64,000 nucleotides of DNA from Clavaria fumosa. Its lineage: Eukaryota; Basidiomycota; Agaricomycetes; Agaricales; Clavariaceae. Both the position numbers and the translations under genes were made by a program. The number at the start of each line of letters is the position of its first letter. The first letter of the stretch is position 1. Shown piece by piece: positions 52,331-62,761 of this stretch. Where the stretch lies: assembly GCA_951802425.1 (NCBI GenBank), contig OX637794.1:62001-126000 (forward strand), read 5' to 3'. The notes below the pieces were generated by a model. It searched no databases. It worked only from the letters and a program-made list of their open reading frames with translations, and had not been told where the DNA came from.

Positions 52331-54617
52331 GTACCCTAACATCGAAATATCATGATCAGGCATGATGAACTGGCCATCCTCAGCCCCATCAGGTCTCTGA
52401 AGCTCTGGTCCACGAATAACATTCATGGGATATGTCACCGTCCCGATTTCTCCTGACCAGTCAAAATCAACCAACATGAAACCTTGACCATCTTCTCTGA
52501 CCATGCCATTTGTATCGCGTACGTCACCATGAACATAACCTGCCTGGTGAAGGGAAGTCAGTTTGGCCTCAAGCTGTTCGCGAAGCTGTAGAGTCCGTGC
52601 TGATTTGTCGAGTTTATGGAATTCAATGAACTTCTTGTCCACCACATCCATGACTACCATGAACCATCCCCCCAGTAAACTTTCAAAGCCTCTCAGGTGC
52701 GGTGCGCAGAGCTCGGAAGCACATATCTGGTGGGTTTCTTTGGAGTAGCGACGAACAAACTTGACGCAGAGTTCCTCCTTTGGATCATCTGAGCCTACAA
52801 CAGCCGAGTCTTCTGGAACCACGCAACCGAAGAAGACAAGTTTGTCGTCCATTTGGCTTGTGTAATTAAAACGGCAGTCCCCTAAACCAAAAAGCGATGT
52901 GAAGCGGCAAGCGTATGGATAGCGGACGCCAAATTTGCCGACGTTTGCTACGGCCTTTGGAAAATCTTCGTAATATCTCCGCAAGGAGTGGGCGGCTTTC
53001 TTCATCGCTCAGAGGTGATGAGCGATCATCTCTCTCATAGACATATCCGTGGGATCCCAGAAAAGGGGCAGACTCGGGGAGAGAACTTGAATAGTGGGGC
53101 GGCCAGTCCATACTGCACCAGCGAAGCAAATATGGGCACCTGCAGAGGCCTGAATAACCATCGGCCAAGAAGGGGAGAATTTGAGAACTCACCAAAAACA
53201 ATCACAAGTAGGCAAGGAAAATTGGAACCTTTGTGCTTGGCCTTTACGGTGTTGTCACGGTTTGACTCCAAATAATATGAGATTGCCTGAGCGAAAGGCT
53301 CTGCGCCACCAGTGCTGATCTTGTTCTTCAATTTGAGGATAAAGTAACAGTGACCATCGACGGACATGTCTCCGTCAGTTTCAAACCCTGTTCCTGCGAT
53401 TTTGGTGCAGGTTAAGCGTAGTCCATAGTCGTCATCCAGGAGGGTGTGGAATGCCTTCTTCCTGTCACTTTCATCTCCAAACCATTTCGACATTTCCTCT
53501 GACAACTTCCAACTGAATAGGTTATCCTCCCGTGTTTGTTCATGCCTACAGTCATTGACAAATTCCCCGAAGACGCGGTGAAGCAAAGTGACGGGTATCG
53601 GGGCCGCGGCGGTGAAAGGACGATTGCAGAAGACCAACTTCTCAAGGCGGACCTGCAGCGCCGCGAACTGAGATGGGGTGCCCTGACTCGAGGGAGCCTT
53701 CCTGGGCACATTTTTGACATAATCCTTTCGCATTTCTGTTACATCGCTCTCCACCAGAGGGAGGTGGCACCATCGGCCTGTGGCAGGCGGAGAGTGCACG
53801 ACAATATGAAGGTGTTCATCTTCAGGTGTGACAGTGATATTTTTGACAGACGGTTGGTGGCCCGTAACTGCGGTTTGTTATCCAAGTTGAGGTCCCGCAA
53901 TGCCTCCGTAAATGCATCGTCGTCGGCAATCGAAACCTACAGTCGTTGAGTGTTGCCGCAAGAGTACACATCGATCGGAGTTGCTCACCTTCCATAACTC
54001 CAAAGAGCCGGCGGGGATGTGATCGAAGAGGGGTTTCATCTTCTCCTTGATCGCGTCCTTCAGTGCGCCGACAGTCTTGTCCCTTGCGATTTCAACCGCC
54101 AACACATTCTTGGTTTCGTCACTGTAGACCCAGCAGTTAAGTTCGAGCATATGCTCTGGATCAGAGGACGGGATTACTCCTGGGACAGTGATCAGTTGCG
54201 GAGACGGCATGTCACAATTATCAGCACACACCAGCAGGTGGTGGGCGTACGATGATATGGAGGTGTTCATCTTCAGGTGCGACAGTGAATAATTTTGACA
54301 GACGGTTGGTGGCCCATAACTGCGGTTTGTTATCCAAGTTGAGGTCCCGCAATGCCTCCGTAAATGCATCATCATCGGCAATCGAAACCTACGGTCGTTG
54401 AGCGTTGCCGCAAGAGTACGCATTGATCGGAGTTGCTCACCTTCCATAACTCCAAAGAGCCGGCGGGGATGTGATCGAAGAGGGGTTTCATCTTCTCCTT
54501 GATCGCATCCTTCAGTACACCAACAGTCTTGTCCCTTGCGATTTCAGCCGCAAACACGTTCTTGGTTTCGTCACTGTGGACCCAGCAGTTGAGTTCGAGG
54601 AGGCTGGGGTCAGACAT
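52331..54617 (-). pseudogene. Crinkler-like (CRN) gene with kinase-like C-terminal domain, broken
   Basis: ATG at 54617. The first exon (54441-54617) encodes the CRN N-terminal ubiquitin-like header: LELNCWVHSDETKNVFAAEI, LKDAIKEKMKPLF and ending LELWK, then a 52-nt intron. The header and next exon are repeated 452 bp downstream (53989-54150), leading into a middle domain (KLVFCNRPFTAAAPIPVTLL, LKLKNKISTGGAEPFAQAIS), a 43-nt intron, and a kinase-like domain with YVHGDVRDTNGMV (catalytic loop) and MLVDFDWSGEIG (DFG-like). Breaks: 1-nt deletion near 53845, TGA at 53009-53011 in HHL-stop-AMKKAA (former CGA), and the solo LTR at the last codons. CRNs are secreted or nuclear effector-like proteins; role in fungi mostly unknown. 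Confidence 0.8.
53800..54617 (-). repeat. Tandem duplication of CRN header exons (452-bp offset)
   Basis: 5' splice sites after LELWK at 54441 and 53989 are 452 bp apart. The header, the 52-nt intron and the start of the next exon (VSIADDDAFTEALRDLNLDN) are repeated with few changes (for example WVHSDETKNVF versus WVYSDETKNVL). The downstream copy has lost one nucleotide in LSKLFTV. Confidence 0.85.
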
Positions 54618-54913
54618 TGCGTCCGACGAGACCCCTTGCCGGCAAGGAAAGTGGATCTCGCGTCTGCGAGTCGACGCGCGATGTGGCACTGGAGTCAAAC
54701 TGTGGGAATCTATCTCGATCAGACGACTCCTGCGACGAGTCTTCGATCTGCTTTGACCAATTCCACTCAGTCGAGAACCCCTCAGGCCGTCCTGTCCCTT
54801 TTGCCTGCCCTACTGCGATTCTACGATGATGCCTGCAGCGCTTTTCCCGCTCCCTATCGACGGACGACGACAGTTGCGGCATCCACAACGAACCAAGCTC
54901 AGAGCCCGTGTAA

Positions 54914-55340
54914 ATGCCGCGGACCGGCATCACGACTGCTGCCGGAGGACGGTCTAAAGTCGATCAAAGGTGCGTAATACTGAGTTTCCTCTTACATGAT
55001 CTCCTCGTTCTGAAGGCGCGCGTGATGCAGACGACGGATGAAACAAGTACGGTGAGTCGGGCGAGCGGTGGTAAATCCAGCGACGCTGGTGACAACGCGC
55101 CACCCTTTGGCTTCCTCGATACCGCTCCAGCCAACCACAACAATCACGGCTACAGCAACATCACCGGCACCCGCCGCAGGACCCGCAGCCACACCGCGCT
55201 TAAGACTCAACTCCGCGCGAGCTCGTGAGGAGAAATCAGCACGGAGCGAGTCGAGGAGATCTTGCTGGTGGACATGACACCTGCCAGCGGAAGCAGTGGA
55301 GAACAAGATCACCAAGCCACAGGGGAAGGAGTGTGAGCGC
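54914..55340 (+). pseudogene. Coding-like fragment, unknown
   Basis: Plus-strand reading with DNAPPFGFLDTAPANHNNHG, TGTRRRTRSHTALKTQLRAS, TGA (after RASS, fits CGA), then GEISTERVEEILLVDMTPAS. Candidate introns lie around it. Family unknown; the region is GC-rich. The other ORFs between 54.6 and 56.0 kb on either strand overlap and show no domain. Confidence 0.3.
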
Positions 55341-56075
55341 AATGAGGGCGAATACAGTTCCACAAGGGACAGACGTGCCGCGTCGGCGCACCCACAGTAT
55401 GTGTTGCTCTTATTATTTTTCTCTTCTTTTCTTTCACTGACCCGCGTTACAGAAGATGATTCCTCTATAAACACCACTGGCTGTGAAACTCGTCCGCGCG
55501 TACGGGGCCCGTCCGTCTGCGCCAACCGGGCCTACTCACCCGCGCACCTGCGCTCTCGCCAAGATCAGTAGCGCGGGGCTCACGACAGAGGGAGAAACCC
55601 AGAGGAATCGTGTGTGAGCAGTGCCAGTGCCCGCCACGCCGCACTACCGCGCCCAGCATGAGCCCACCACCATATGCCCACGTCCGGGGCCAGCGCCACT
55701 CGCGCGCCGGTAGCAATAGCTATCCGAGGGGCGCGCGGCAAGCCGGCAGAGAGGCGTCAGCTGGGAATCACGACGAGGTGGCCTGAACATACAAATGCAG
55801 TGAGGAAGACACTGTGTACACCGTCGCGATCCCTTTCCGTATCCGTCCCGTGCACCACCCCTATGCCTCTCCCTCTTCTCCCGCACCATCCCTTCACCCC
55901 GCAACCACTGTCTCGTATATGTCGACAACGACCACCTACCAGTCGCATCGCATCATCACCACCGACTCACCGAAAATGACGACTCGCATACGGCCAACAG
56001 CAGAGCGCGCATCGTACGCCGGCTGCCTCCTGACTGCCCATATCGTCAAAATGTCTCACTAACTACTGCAGATAT

Positions 56076-56660
56076 AAGAACAAATGATGCATGCCAGATT
56101 ATTCTCTTGATGTCTTCAAACCTGAGCAATGATGAGATCTCTTACCACACTGGAGTACCTTGCTGCACCATAGAATGTCTCTTGACCAACTTCAGACAAC
56201 AAGGTACTATCAATTGCCCCCCTTGCCTTCTCCAGTCATCAAAATGACTTCTCACAACACAAGAGGCACAGGTATGTTGTCTTGACTATCCATAAGCCTC
56301 ACCCAACACTGATTCTTGCTAGTTTCTTCCAGGATCAGTCCAGCACACACCAGATGCATATCTTGATGAGTTACAGGAACTGCTGTGGCAAAGGTTTGGC
56401 ACAGAAGCATCATTAAGTACTGTATGGCACACATTGAGGAGGAGGGGCTTCACAATGAAGAAGGTGAGTAGTTACACACTAGAGACGAGTGGGTTCAAAC
56501 CCATTGACTTGCTACAACTCAGCAAGAATGTGCTTGAGCACAATGAGAGATTGTGACTTGAATACCAACACTTTGTTGGCACCAACTACACTGCAGAGCA
56601 GGCTGTATTTGTGGATGAGAGTGCATTTGACCATCAGACTGATCTTCGAGGGTGAGCTTG
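56076..56660 (+). pseudogene. Tc1/mariner-type transposase fragment
   Basis: Helix-turn-helix start: ILLMSSNLSNDEISYHTGVP. Then DAYLDELQELLWQRFGTEAS and STVWHTLRRRGFTMKK, the second HTH typical of Tc1/mariner-like (DDE) transposases in basidiomycetes. An intron (GTGAGTAG..) follows, then ERL-stop-LEYQHFVGTNYTAEQA and VFVDESAFDHQT, the DES with the first catalytic Asp. TGA fits former CGA. The rest of the DDE domain is absent. Confidence 0.75.
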
Positions 56661-56739
56661 GGCATTGTCAGGCCACACCGTTCAGTCCAAAAAGGACACT
56701 AATATCATGCCACCCACAAAGTACACCAGTACGTATTTA

Positions 56740-57180
56740 GCATTTCAGCTGGCCTCAGCCAAGATCACATAAATTGCACAAGAAATACAGCTTGGGGCAA
56801 CAGGATGTAAAAATGAAAATATCACCCTTGGCCCAGACATCAAGTACTGCACAATAATTGAATAGGCCAGTGAGTGAAGCCTGCTGACAATAATATCACC
56901 TGGGCCAATTGGCTCATTGTAATGATGACCAAGCTGTTCATATCATCTTGGCCAAGATACAATGGAGAAAATATAGTTCTGGCCAACATGGATGATGTGC
57001 TGTAATATTCAGACTGGCCAATACTCATGGACCTGAATAGTAATTGATTTCAGCCAAGATATATTTTCAATATCATCTTGGCCAAGATTAGACAATGGAA
57101 ATATAGACCCACAACATGGTAGAATGCTTTAATATTCAGACTGGCCAATCCACATGGATGTATGCAGCAAATTTGTTTTG
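56740..57180. repeat. Non-coding DNA with repeated TTGGCCAA-type motifs
   Basis: Two imperfect copies of ATATCATCTTGGCCAAGAT followed by ACAATGGA(G)AAATATAG (about 56938 and 57070), each followed by AATATTCAGACTGGCCAAT. No coding content. Recalls R1 in motif style but is a different sequence. Confidence 0.5.
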
Positions 57181-57191
57181 GCCAAGAAAAG

Positions 57192-57635
57192 TAGTGTTGC
57201 CATGGTTCGGCTCGGCTCGGCTATGGTGCGGCTCACGTGGCACACCGTGCTTTCGGCTTCAAGAGCCGAGCCACACCATGATTACAGCATCAGCTGTGGC
57301 TCAAAGTGGCTCAGGGGTGGCTCACACCATGGTTTCCAGGCACAACTAGGATATATTTGGTAACTATGCTAACTACGCTGCGAGTACATTGCGGACATAT
57401 GAATTGATGTCCTCTGGGACTTGTTCTTGGGCAGCTGTGGTGGCCTCTAGCTCTAGCAACTCCTGTTCCCAGTCCAAGCCCTCAGTAAATGATAGTTCGC
57501 AATCTTTCCGAAGAGAGTACTTAAGAATCTGAAGAGCCTCCATGAAATCAGGTGAGATTCGGTTTCGTCAGGCAGTCATTGTCTCTTTTGCTGATGAAAA
57601 TACCCGCAGAAAAGGCAAGTCAGCGCCGCGAAGTC
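57192..57635 (-). pseudogene. hAT transposon 3' end with transposase C-terminus
   Basis: Minus-strand frame ending at TAG 57373-57375: PFLRVFSSAKETMTA-stop-RNRISPDFMEALQILKYSL, the conserved hAT C-terminal dimerisation region (TGA where Arg is usual). An acidic tail DWEQELLELEATTAAQEQVP follows. Beyond it, GC-rich repeats of GGCTCGGCTC type lead to TAGTGTTGC at 57192, matching the ends of the MITE at 44184. The 5' part of the element is missing, replaced by the fragment described next. Confidence 0.8.
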
Positions 57636-58310
57636 AACGGAATTTTGGACAGGACCTGCTGCTTGGTGCTGGCCAGGATGTTCAGTGCGTAGCTCAGGAT
57701 AGGACCCGTCACCTGGCCCCCATAGAGGTCCATCACCCTGTTGTCATACAGGAAGTTGTAAATAGTGTACAGTTCAGTCGGCGCATGGTCCATCGCCAAG
57801 GGAAGGCATCGGACATAAGCGAGATCGGCCGAGACCACCATGCCAGCGGTGAGGTGCTGCACTGACCAATATGCAGGACCCCACACCTGAGCACCACTGT
57901 AGGTGCGAGTGTAATACGCCATTCGAAGAGAGAAATAGTAGTCGGAGAATAGATGACCGTGACATCCGTGAAATTGGCGCTGCCAATCGTGATGGAGCTT
58001 GTGGATAAAGTCTCGAACGGGCCGCCGGAGATGTAATGCATCCAAAGAATGCTAGTGCCGTTGTTGGTGATCCGAAGGAGGTTCTCACCGAAAATGCTAA
58101 TCTTGGTCTCTGCGCCCCCAGCCGCATTGATGTGCATGCGATATGTCATGATACCGACGGGATTCATGAGCGGCAAGACGACTTGGGGGGTAACTGCAGA
58201 GTTGGTAGTTGACAAGGAAGCTGTCGCAGCTCGCAAGTAGTCAGTAGTGTATGTCATGGGGATGGCATTGGCGGGTTGCGTCACCACAGTCCAGATGCAG
58301 TAGTACTGAA
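57636..58310 (-). pseudogene. Possible virus coat-protein-like fragment (frameshifted), unassigned
   Basis: Two overlapping minus-strand frames look coding and join across a frameshift near 57955. First: TVVTQPANAIPMTYTTDYLR, MNPVGIMTYRMHINAAGGAE, KISIFGENLLRITNNGTSIL. Second: SDYYFSLRMAYYTRTYSGAQ, VWGPAYWSVQHLTAGMVVSA, YTIYNFLYDNRVMDLYGGQV. Small hydrophobic and Thr/Ser/Asn-rich composition recalls capsid proteins of fungal dsRNA viruses such as partitiviruses. That assignment is from general impression only, and no catalytic motif exists to test it. About 220 codons; adjoins hAT DNA on one side and a truncated gag on the other. Confidence 0.3.
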
Positions 58311-58318
58311 TGAAATAA

Positions 58319-59230
58319 TTAACTAGACACAGCAGTTAGGTATAATTCATAGTGTACTCTTTGCAGCGGGGTTCCCTGTCTTGTTCCAGGTGGAGGCTGC
58401 CTGTTCCATTGCGCAGGCGGTAGTCCTTGCTGTTGTTGTTGCTGCTGCGGTGCACGCGACTGCCATTGTGCTTGTTGGGGTTGCTGGACGGGCGGTGCAC
58501 TCCACTGGTTCGGTCCTGGGTACGCAATTTGCGGTTGCCACTGTGGCGACCGCCAAAAACGGTTCTGAGGGGGTAGGCGTTGCGCAGGCTGGTTCCAAGC
58601 GGGGCGGGGAGCAGGTGCTGTTTGGGCTCGCATTTCTCTTTGCACCGCTGTGTGCAGCTGGTGCTGGCAGTCTAGTCGTATTGTGAGCACCCGAAAAGCC
58701 TGGTAATCCGCAGGTTGCTCGGCGCAAGAGAGCACTTTCTCCATCAGTTTAAGGTGTAGGGCCCTCATTAGTAGTGCATGGATCACATTCCAGTGCGTCT
58801 CTTCATCGTAGCTGGCCTGATTCATGAGAGTTTCGAATTTCTGGAAGAACTGTGCAGCATCCATCTGCACCTGCCTGAAGACGTTAATCTTCTGGACTGC
58901 TAGGGCTTGGTCTTCGATAGGGGCAAAAGCCTCCCTCATCCTTGCTTCAAAGGTCGCCCAAATGACCTGTTCTCCTCCTTCCTCTAGTAAAACCATGGCT
59001 GCTTGGTTTGCCCATTCGGCGGCGTAGCCTTCTGTCATATTGCTCAAGGTAAAAACCACCTTGAGGAAGTCCGTGGGGTATCTGGTAGCATTCACCCTAA
59101 ACTCCAGGTGAAGGCTTTGAAGGAATGTTTGGAACTCCGTTCGCTCTCCTGAGTAAGGGGCGATCTTCAAGTTCAGTGTTATCACTGCCGCTGCGGGAGC
59201 AGGGGCAGGTGCGGGAGCAGCGTCGGCCAT
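58319..59230 (-). pseudogene. gag: Ty3/gypsy Gag, C-terminally truncated (element E)
   Basis: 303-codon ORF from ATG at 59230: MADAAPAPAPAPAAAVITLN, then capsid-like TEFQTFLQSLHLEFRVNATR, VVFTLSNMTEGYAAEWAN and MDAAQFFQKFETLMNQASYD, then a Gln/Pro-rich linker. Homologous to element I Gag over the capsid domain (FQTFLRSLRLQF, AAEFFALFETLMRKAELD there). It ends before any CCHC knuckle (about 58366), where unrelated DNA begins. The stop of the upstream ORF lies 4 nt before this ATG. Confidence 0.85.
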
Positions 59231-59234
59231 TTGT

Positions 59235-59792
59235 TCAATCGAGGTCTTCGAGCCAAATTCGGGGTGGGTCCTGGAAGATGTTTATTCGTAGGCGGTCTTG
59301 GAAGCTGCCAAAGGTAAGGTCGGTCTGTGCTTCGGAAGAGCGGCGGTCGGGTAGGTTGTCAGTCTGTACTGTGACAGACGTGTGGGTATCGTCTTCGAGT
59401 TCCTCGAAGGCGCTGTAGTAGTCGGTTTCGTTGTCAAAGAGGAGTTCTTCTCCTGCTAGGAAATCCAAGGTTTCTTGTTCAAATGCTTCTTCGGCGGCCA
59501 CTTCGGAGAGCAAGGCTACCAGTCTGGTACGGAATATTCGCCACTCGGGTCGGTGCGCGATCGATGTGGCGTTGTTCGTGCTCGGGTCTGTTGGTACACA
59601 AAGTCGTCGGGTAGCAAAGTGATAGCATGGCGCCAATTGGGCGGCTTCGGACTGTCTCGGGTACAGGAACCGCTCGTAGGTTCTGCTCTGTGGTGTGCTC
59701 GGTGGTGTCAATTGCTCGAAATTTGTGTCTTCGTCGAATCCTACTAAGGCTCTGCGCCTTTCGTGCTGTTCAAACGCTGTCCAGTAGCGCAC
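59235..59792 (-). CDS. Element E upstream ORF preceding gag
   Basis: 185 intact codons: RYWTAFEQHERRRALVGFDE, CYHFATRRLCVPTDPSTNNA, acidic NETDYYSAFEELEDDTHTSV and the end DPPRIWLEDLD. It stops 4 nt before gag ATG, so reinitiation or leaky scanning could express gag. Element I has an ORF in the same position with a similar QT(D/E)-containing end. No known domain. Confidence 0.6.
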   Translation of the reverse strand: MRYWTAFEQHERRRALVGFDEDTNFEQLTPPSTPQSRTYERFLYPRQSEAAQLAPCYHFATRRLCVPTDPSTNNATSIAHRPEWRIFRTRLVALLSEVAAEEAFEQETLDFLAGEELLFDNETDYYSAFEELEDDTHTSVTVQTDNLPDRRSSEAQTDLTFGSFQDRLRINIFQDPPRIWLEDLD

Positions 59793-59883
59793 CAGTTCTT
59801 TCTTCTTGGAATACGCAGACCTTGCTTCGGTCTGGGCAGGGTGAGGGTGCCTAGGTCCGTGAGGAGGTAGGCGGGGGAGAGGT

Positions 59884-60231
59884 TGTTACTTGTCAACTAA
59901 AGTCACGTTGACTCTCAGGTATTCGAGGAACTCAGGTAAGAGTCGGTCGAATGAGAGCAAAGGAGGTAAGTGATTGGGAGTAACAACCTAAGGGTAGGTG
60001 TTACTCGAGAGACTACTTATATAGTACATGGGTGTGAGTCATAAAGAGTCATAATGAGAGACAGCCGACACATGTAAACAACGAGGCGCGTGATGACTCA
60101 TGGTGATAGCATAGAAGGAGGGAAGGCATGTGGTACGTGACGGGCGAAGGGAGAGGGGTGTGTGCATGGTGTGAAGGGTAAAAGAAGGGGGTGTGACGTA
60201 CGAAAGGGGTGGGGACGGCGCAATTGTAACA
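59884..60231 (-). repeat. Element E LTR (348 bp, 5' LTR on minus strand)
   Basis: Ends TGTTAC and GTAACA form a perfect 6-bp inverted repeat. On the minus strand a TATA box CTATATAAG lies near 60020. Internal AGTAACAACCT...AGGTGTTACT is an additional inverted repeat. No partner LTR was found; the element is truncated on its left. Confidence 0.65.
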
Positions 60232-60577
60232 CAGAGTAATTGAAACAAAGTCAGGGTGTATTATTCATGCACTATACTCAATCTTTCAATGTGATCCCAT
60301 TTGATTTAGGTGCCACCACAAGTACAAACTTGTGTGAGGATGTGAGAACTGGATTCTGACTATATGCTGGAATTGTTGCTTTGTGGGTGATGGGAGGGGG
60401 GAGAGAGGGATGGAATATGATAGGTATGGGATGGCCCAGTATAGCATTGCAATTATTTTGGAATCCTATGGTTGGTTTTGATAAACGGGAGAATTTTGAC
60501 TGGGTTGGTCAGCAGCTTTGGCATGCATTGGGAAATGAGTTTTGGGAAAATGTAAACCATGGAAATTGGGGATAAGA

Positions 60578-60668
60578 GGGGTAGATATAGGCACACAAAA
60601 TTTCAAAAGACTAGCTTGAGTGGTTAGCTTGCAGTGAAAGAAAGCGCAGATACTCCATCTGCACAAGG
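60578..60668. repeat. R1 tail fragment
   Basis: AGGGGTAGATATAGGCACAC to CCATCTGCACAAGG, matching 13426-13516. Upstream 60300-60577 is AT/GT-rich DNA, possibly a diverged R1 body. Confidence 0.75.
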
Positions 60669-61510
60669 TGTTAAGATCTGATTCTTTGCTTCAAAGCAGG
60701 AGTAGGAGGGGTAGTGTAGAGGAGACCAAAAAGGAGGGTGGCAAAGGCGAAGCCGGAGCAGAGCAGAGTCCGGTCGGAGTCCGGATCGGAGTTGCGCAAG
60801 GACTTCTCCTCTACACAAAGGAGAAGGACTAGAAGGAGGTCAAAGGTGTTGGGACTATGGCCTCAACTTATGGGTTGTGCCACCACGTGTATACGTGTCC
60901 CAATTTAACCTTGCTGGTACTTTGCTTTCCAGGACAAGGAAGGATGAAGTCCGAAGGGAAATCGCCTGGAGTCCGTCGGAGTCCGCCGGAGTTTTGCGGA
61001 ACTTGTCGGGACTGTCGAGAACAGTGAGGACGAAGTCGCTTAATGCACAGACCAAGTGACAAGGACCAGAAATAACATTAATATTCGAACTGAGGATCAT
61101 GGAGATACATGGGGGCTTATATGCTACTAGGGTAGGGCATAGGGCAGACTGTGAAACATGAATATATCAAATATGCATAGTAATTTCACCTGAGGAGTGG
61201 GAAGGCATAGATGATACATGTAAGGCAAAGAATAAGTTCCCATGGGTAGTGGGCATTGTCCCAATGGTTACCAACCATGGAATAGCACCAGGGAACATGC
61301 TAGAAACAAAGTCCATATGGTCCGAAGGACCGATATCGAAGTCCGACGAAAGTCCGGTCCGGAATTTCGGAGTTGGAGCCGGAGCGGAGATGGAGCAGAG
61401 CGGAGTTTGGGCAGAACTGTGTCGGAGATGCCGGAGATGCTTCGGAGTTGCGTTGGAGGTGCTTCGGAGGTGTTTCGGAGGTGATTAGGTGACTGGATAG
61501 GACCGTGACA
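60669..61510 (-). repeat. LTR of element II lineage, minus strand (842 bp)
   Basis: Plus-strand ends TGTTAAGATC and GGACCGTGACA. Shares blocks with the 721-bp LTRs in reverse complement: GTTGTGCCACCACGTGTATA, and the CTCCGACCGGACTCTG block. Directly right of it lies the polypurine tract GTATCCCCCTCTT (reverse strand), so this is a 3' LTR whose element body would extend right; that body is replaced by GGAG-type repeats. Confidence 0.75.
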
Positions 61511-61524
61511 GTATCCCCCTCTTA

Positions 61525-61544
61525 GGGTCGAGCCCTCGAGACCC
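61525..61544 (-). other. Conserved PPT-adjacent hairpin, third copy
   Basis: On the minus strand GGGTC-10 nt-GACCC followed by TAAGAGGGGGATAC, as in element II (25087-25106). Confidence 0.6.
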
Positions 61545-61573
61545 TTAAGTGACTGTATTTCACTGTGTGGGTT

Positions 61574-62220
61574 GGAGAGAGTTGGAGCTGGAGGTGAGGT
61601 CGGAGAGGGTGGAACTCAAGCTGGAGTTGGAGTCGGAGGTCTGGAGCAGGTCGGAGATGGTGCAGAGGGTGTCGGAGATGTGAAGCGGAGGTGTGGAGCT
61701 GAGAGCATCGGAGTTTTGGGGGTTCAGAGTTTTGGAGCAGAGGTGTGGAGGTGAGGGAGTTGGACTTTTGGAGATTCAGAGTGGAGGTACAGAGGAGCAG
61801 AAGTGTGGAGGGAGGAATCAGAGATGAGTGGAGGTGCAGAATTGAATTTTGGAGTTTTGGAGTGGAGTGCAGAGGTGTGGAATCGGAGTTGGAGCGGAGG
61901 TGCGGAGGTGTGGAATCGGAGTTGGAGAAGAGGTAAGGGAATCGAAGTTTTGGAGGTTTGGAGAGAGGTGCAGAGGTGCGGAAATGGAGTCAGAGTCTCA
62001 GAGGAGAGGTGCAGAGGTAGCAGAGTTGGAGTCAGAGCAGCGGAGTAGCGGAGCGGAGGTGCGGAGCGGAGGTGCAGAGGTGCAGAGTGGAGGTGCGGAG
62101 GTGGCAGAGTGTGGAGTCAGAGCAGTGGAGTAGCGGAGCGGAGGTGCGGAGGTGCAGAGTGGAAGTGTGGAGGTAGCAGAGTGTGGAGGGGGGGCCAGAA
62201 AAGGTCGGAGATGCTGGGAG
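61574..62220. repeat. Purine-rich degenerate repeat (GGAG/CGGAGGTG)
   Basis: Short units such as GGAGTTGGAG and GGTGCGGAGGTG(T/C)(A/G)GAG repeated for about 650 bp. All ORFs here are repeat artefacts. The reverse complement is the CTCCG motif enriched in element II, so it may be an expanded part of that lineage. Confidence 0.65.
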
Positions 62221-62224
62221 GCTG

Positions 62225-62761
62225 TGAGGACCTATTGTAAGTTCAATCACCCCCCCCCTCCTACAAAAATTTTTTATCTTAAGAAAAAATTTTCCAAGTT
62301 TTACTAAGGGATTGTGAAGAAGTGGGCTAGAGTAGACAGAAGAGTAGAACAAAAACAGGAAACAAGGAGTGTTGGAGTTGTACAAAAGGTAACAATGTAT
62401 GGAACAAGATTTCGGAGTTTTGTGAAGTCAAGAAAAGTGAGGGAATCAAAGTATCAAAAAATATGAAAAAAAAAGAGTTCATGGGGATTGGAGTAACAGG
62501 AAACATAAGGACATAGGAAGCATAACAATGTAGCAAAGGAACATAATTTTGGAATTTCGGAGTTTTTGGAGCATCGGAGGAGGGCGGAATCTCGGAGTTT
62601 CGAAGATGCAGAGTCCGAGAATGTGAGTGCAGAGTGGTCTGGAGCTGTGTGGAGATGTGGCGTGGAGGTCCGAGACCACATCAGAGGAGTTCAGAGTAGT
62701 TCAGAGTAGCAAGGATTGCATGAGCAACCTTGCTGGACAGATGTGTTCACAAGATAGCAAT
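62225..62761. other. No gene seen
   Basis: AT-rich DNA with CACCCCCCCCTCC near 62247 and TTTTTTATCTTAAGAAAAAA near 62268 (inverted repeat), then GGAG-containing sequence up to the next LTR. Confidence 0.4.

Noticed and set aside
54650..56060. Multiple overlapping ORFs on both strands
   Set aside because: GC-rich DNA with long chance ORFs; only one short plus-strand stretch looked coding and it is listed with low confidence.
61574..62220. ORFs of 60-94 codons rich in Glu, Val, Gly and Arg
   Set aside because: Produced by the GGAG-type repeat; no start context or domain.
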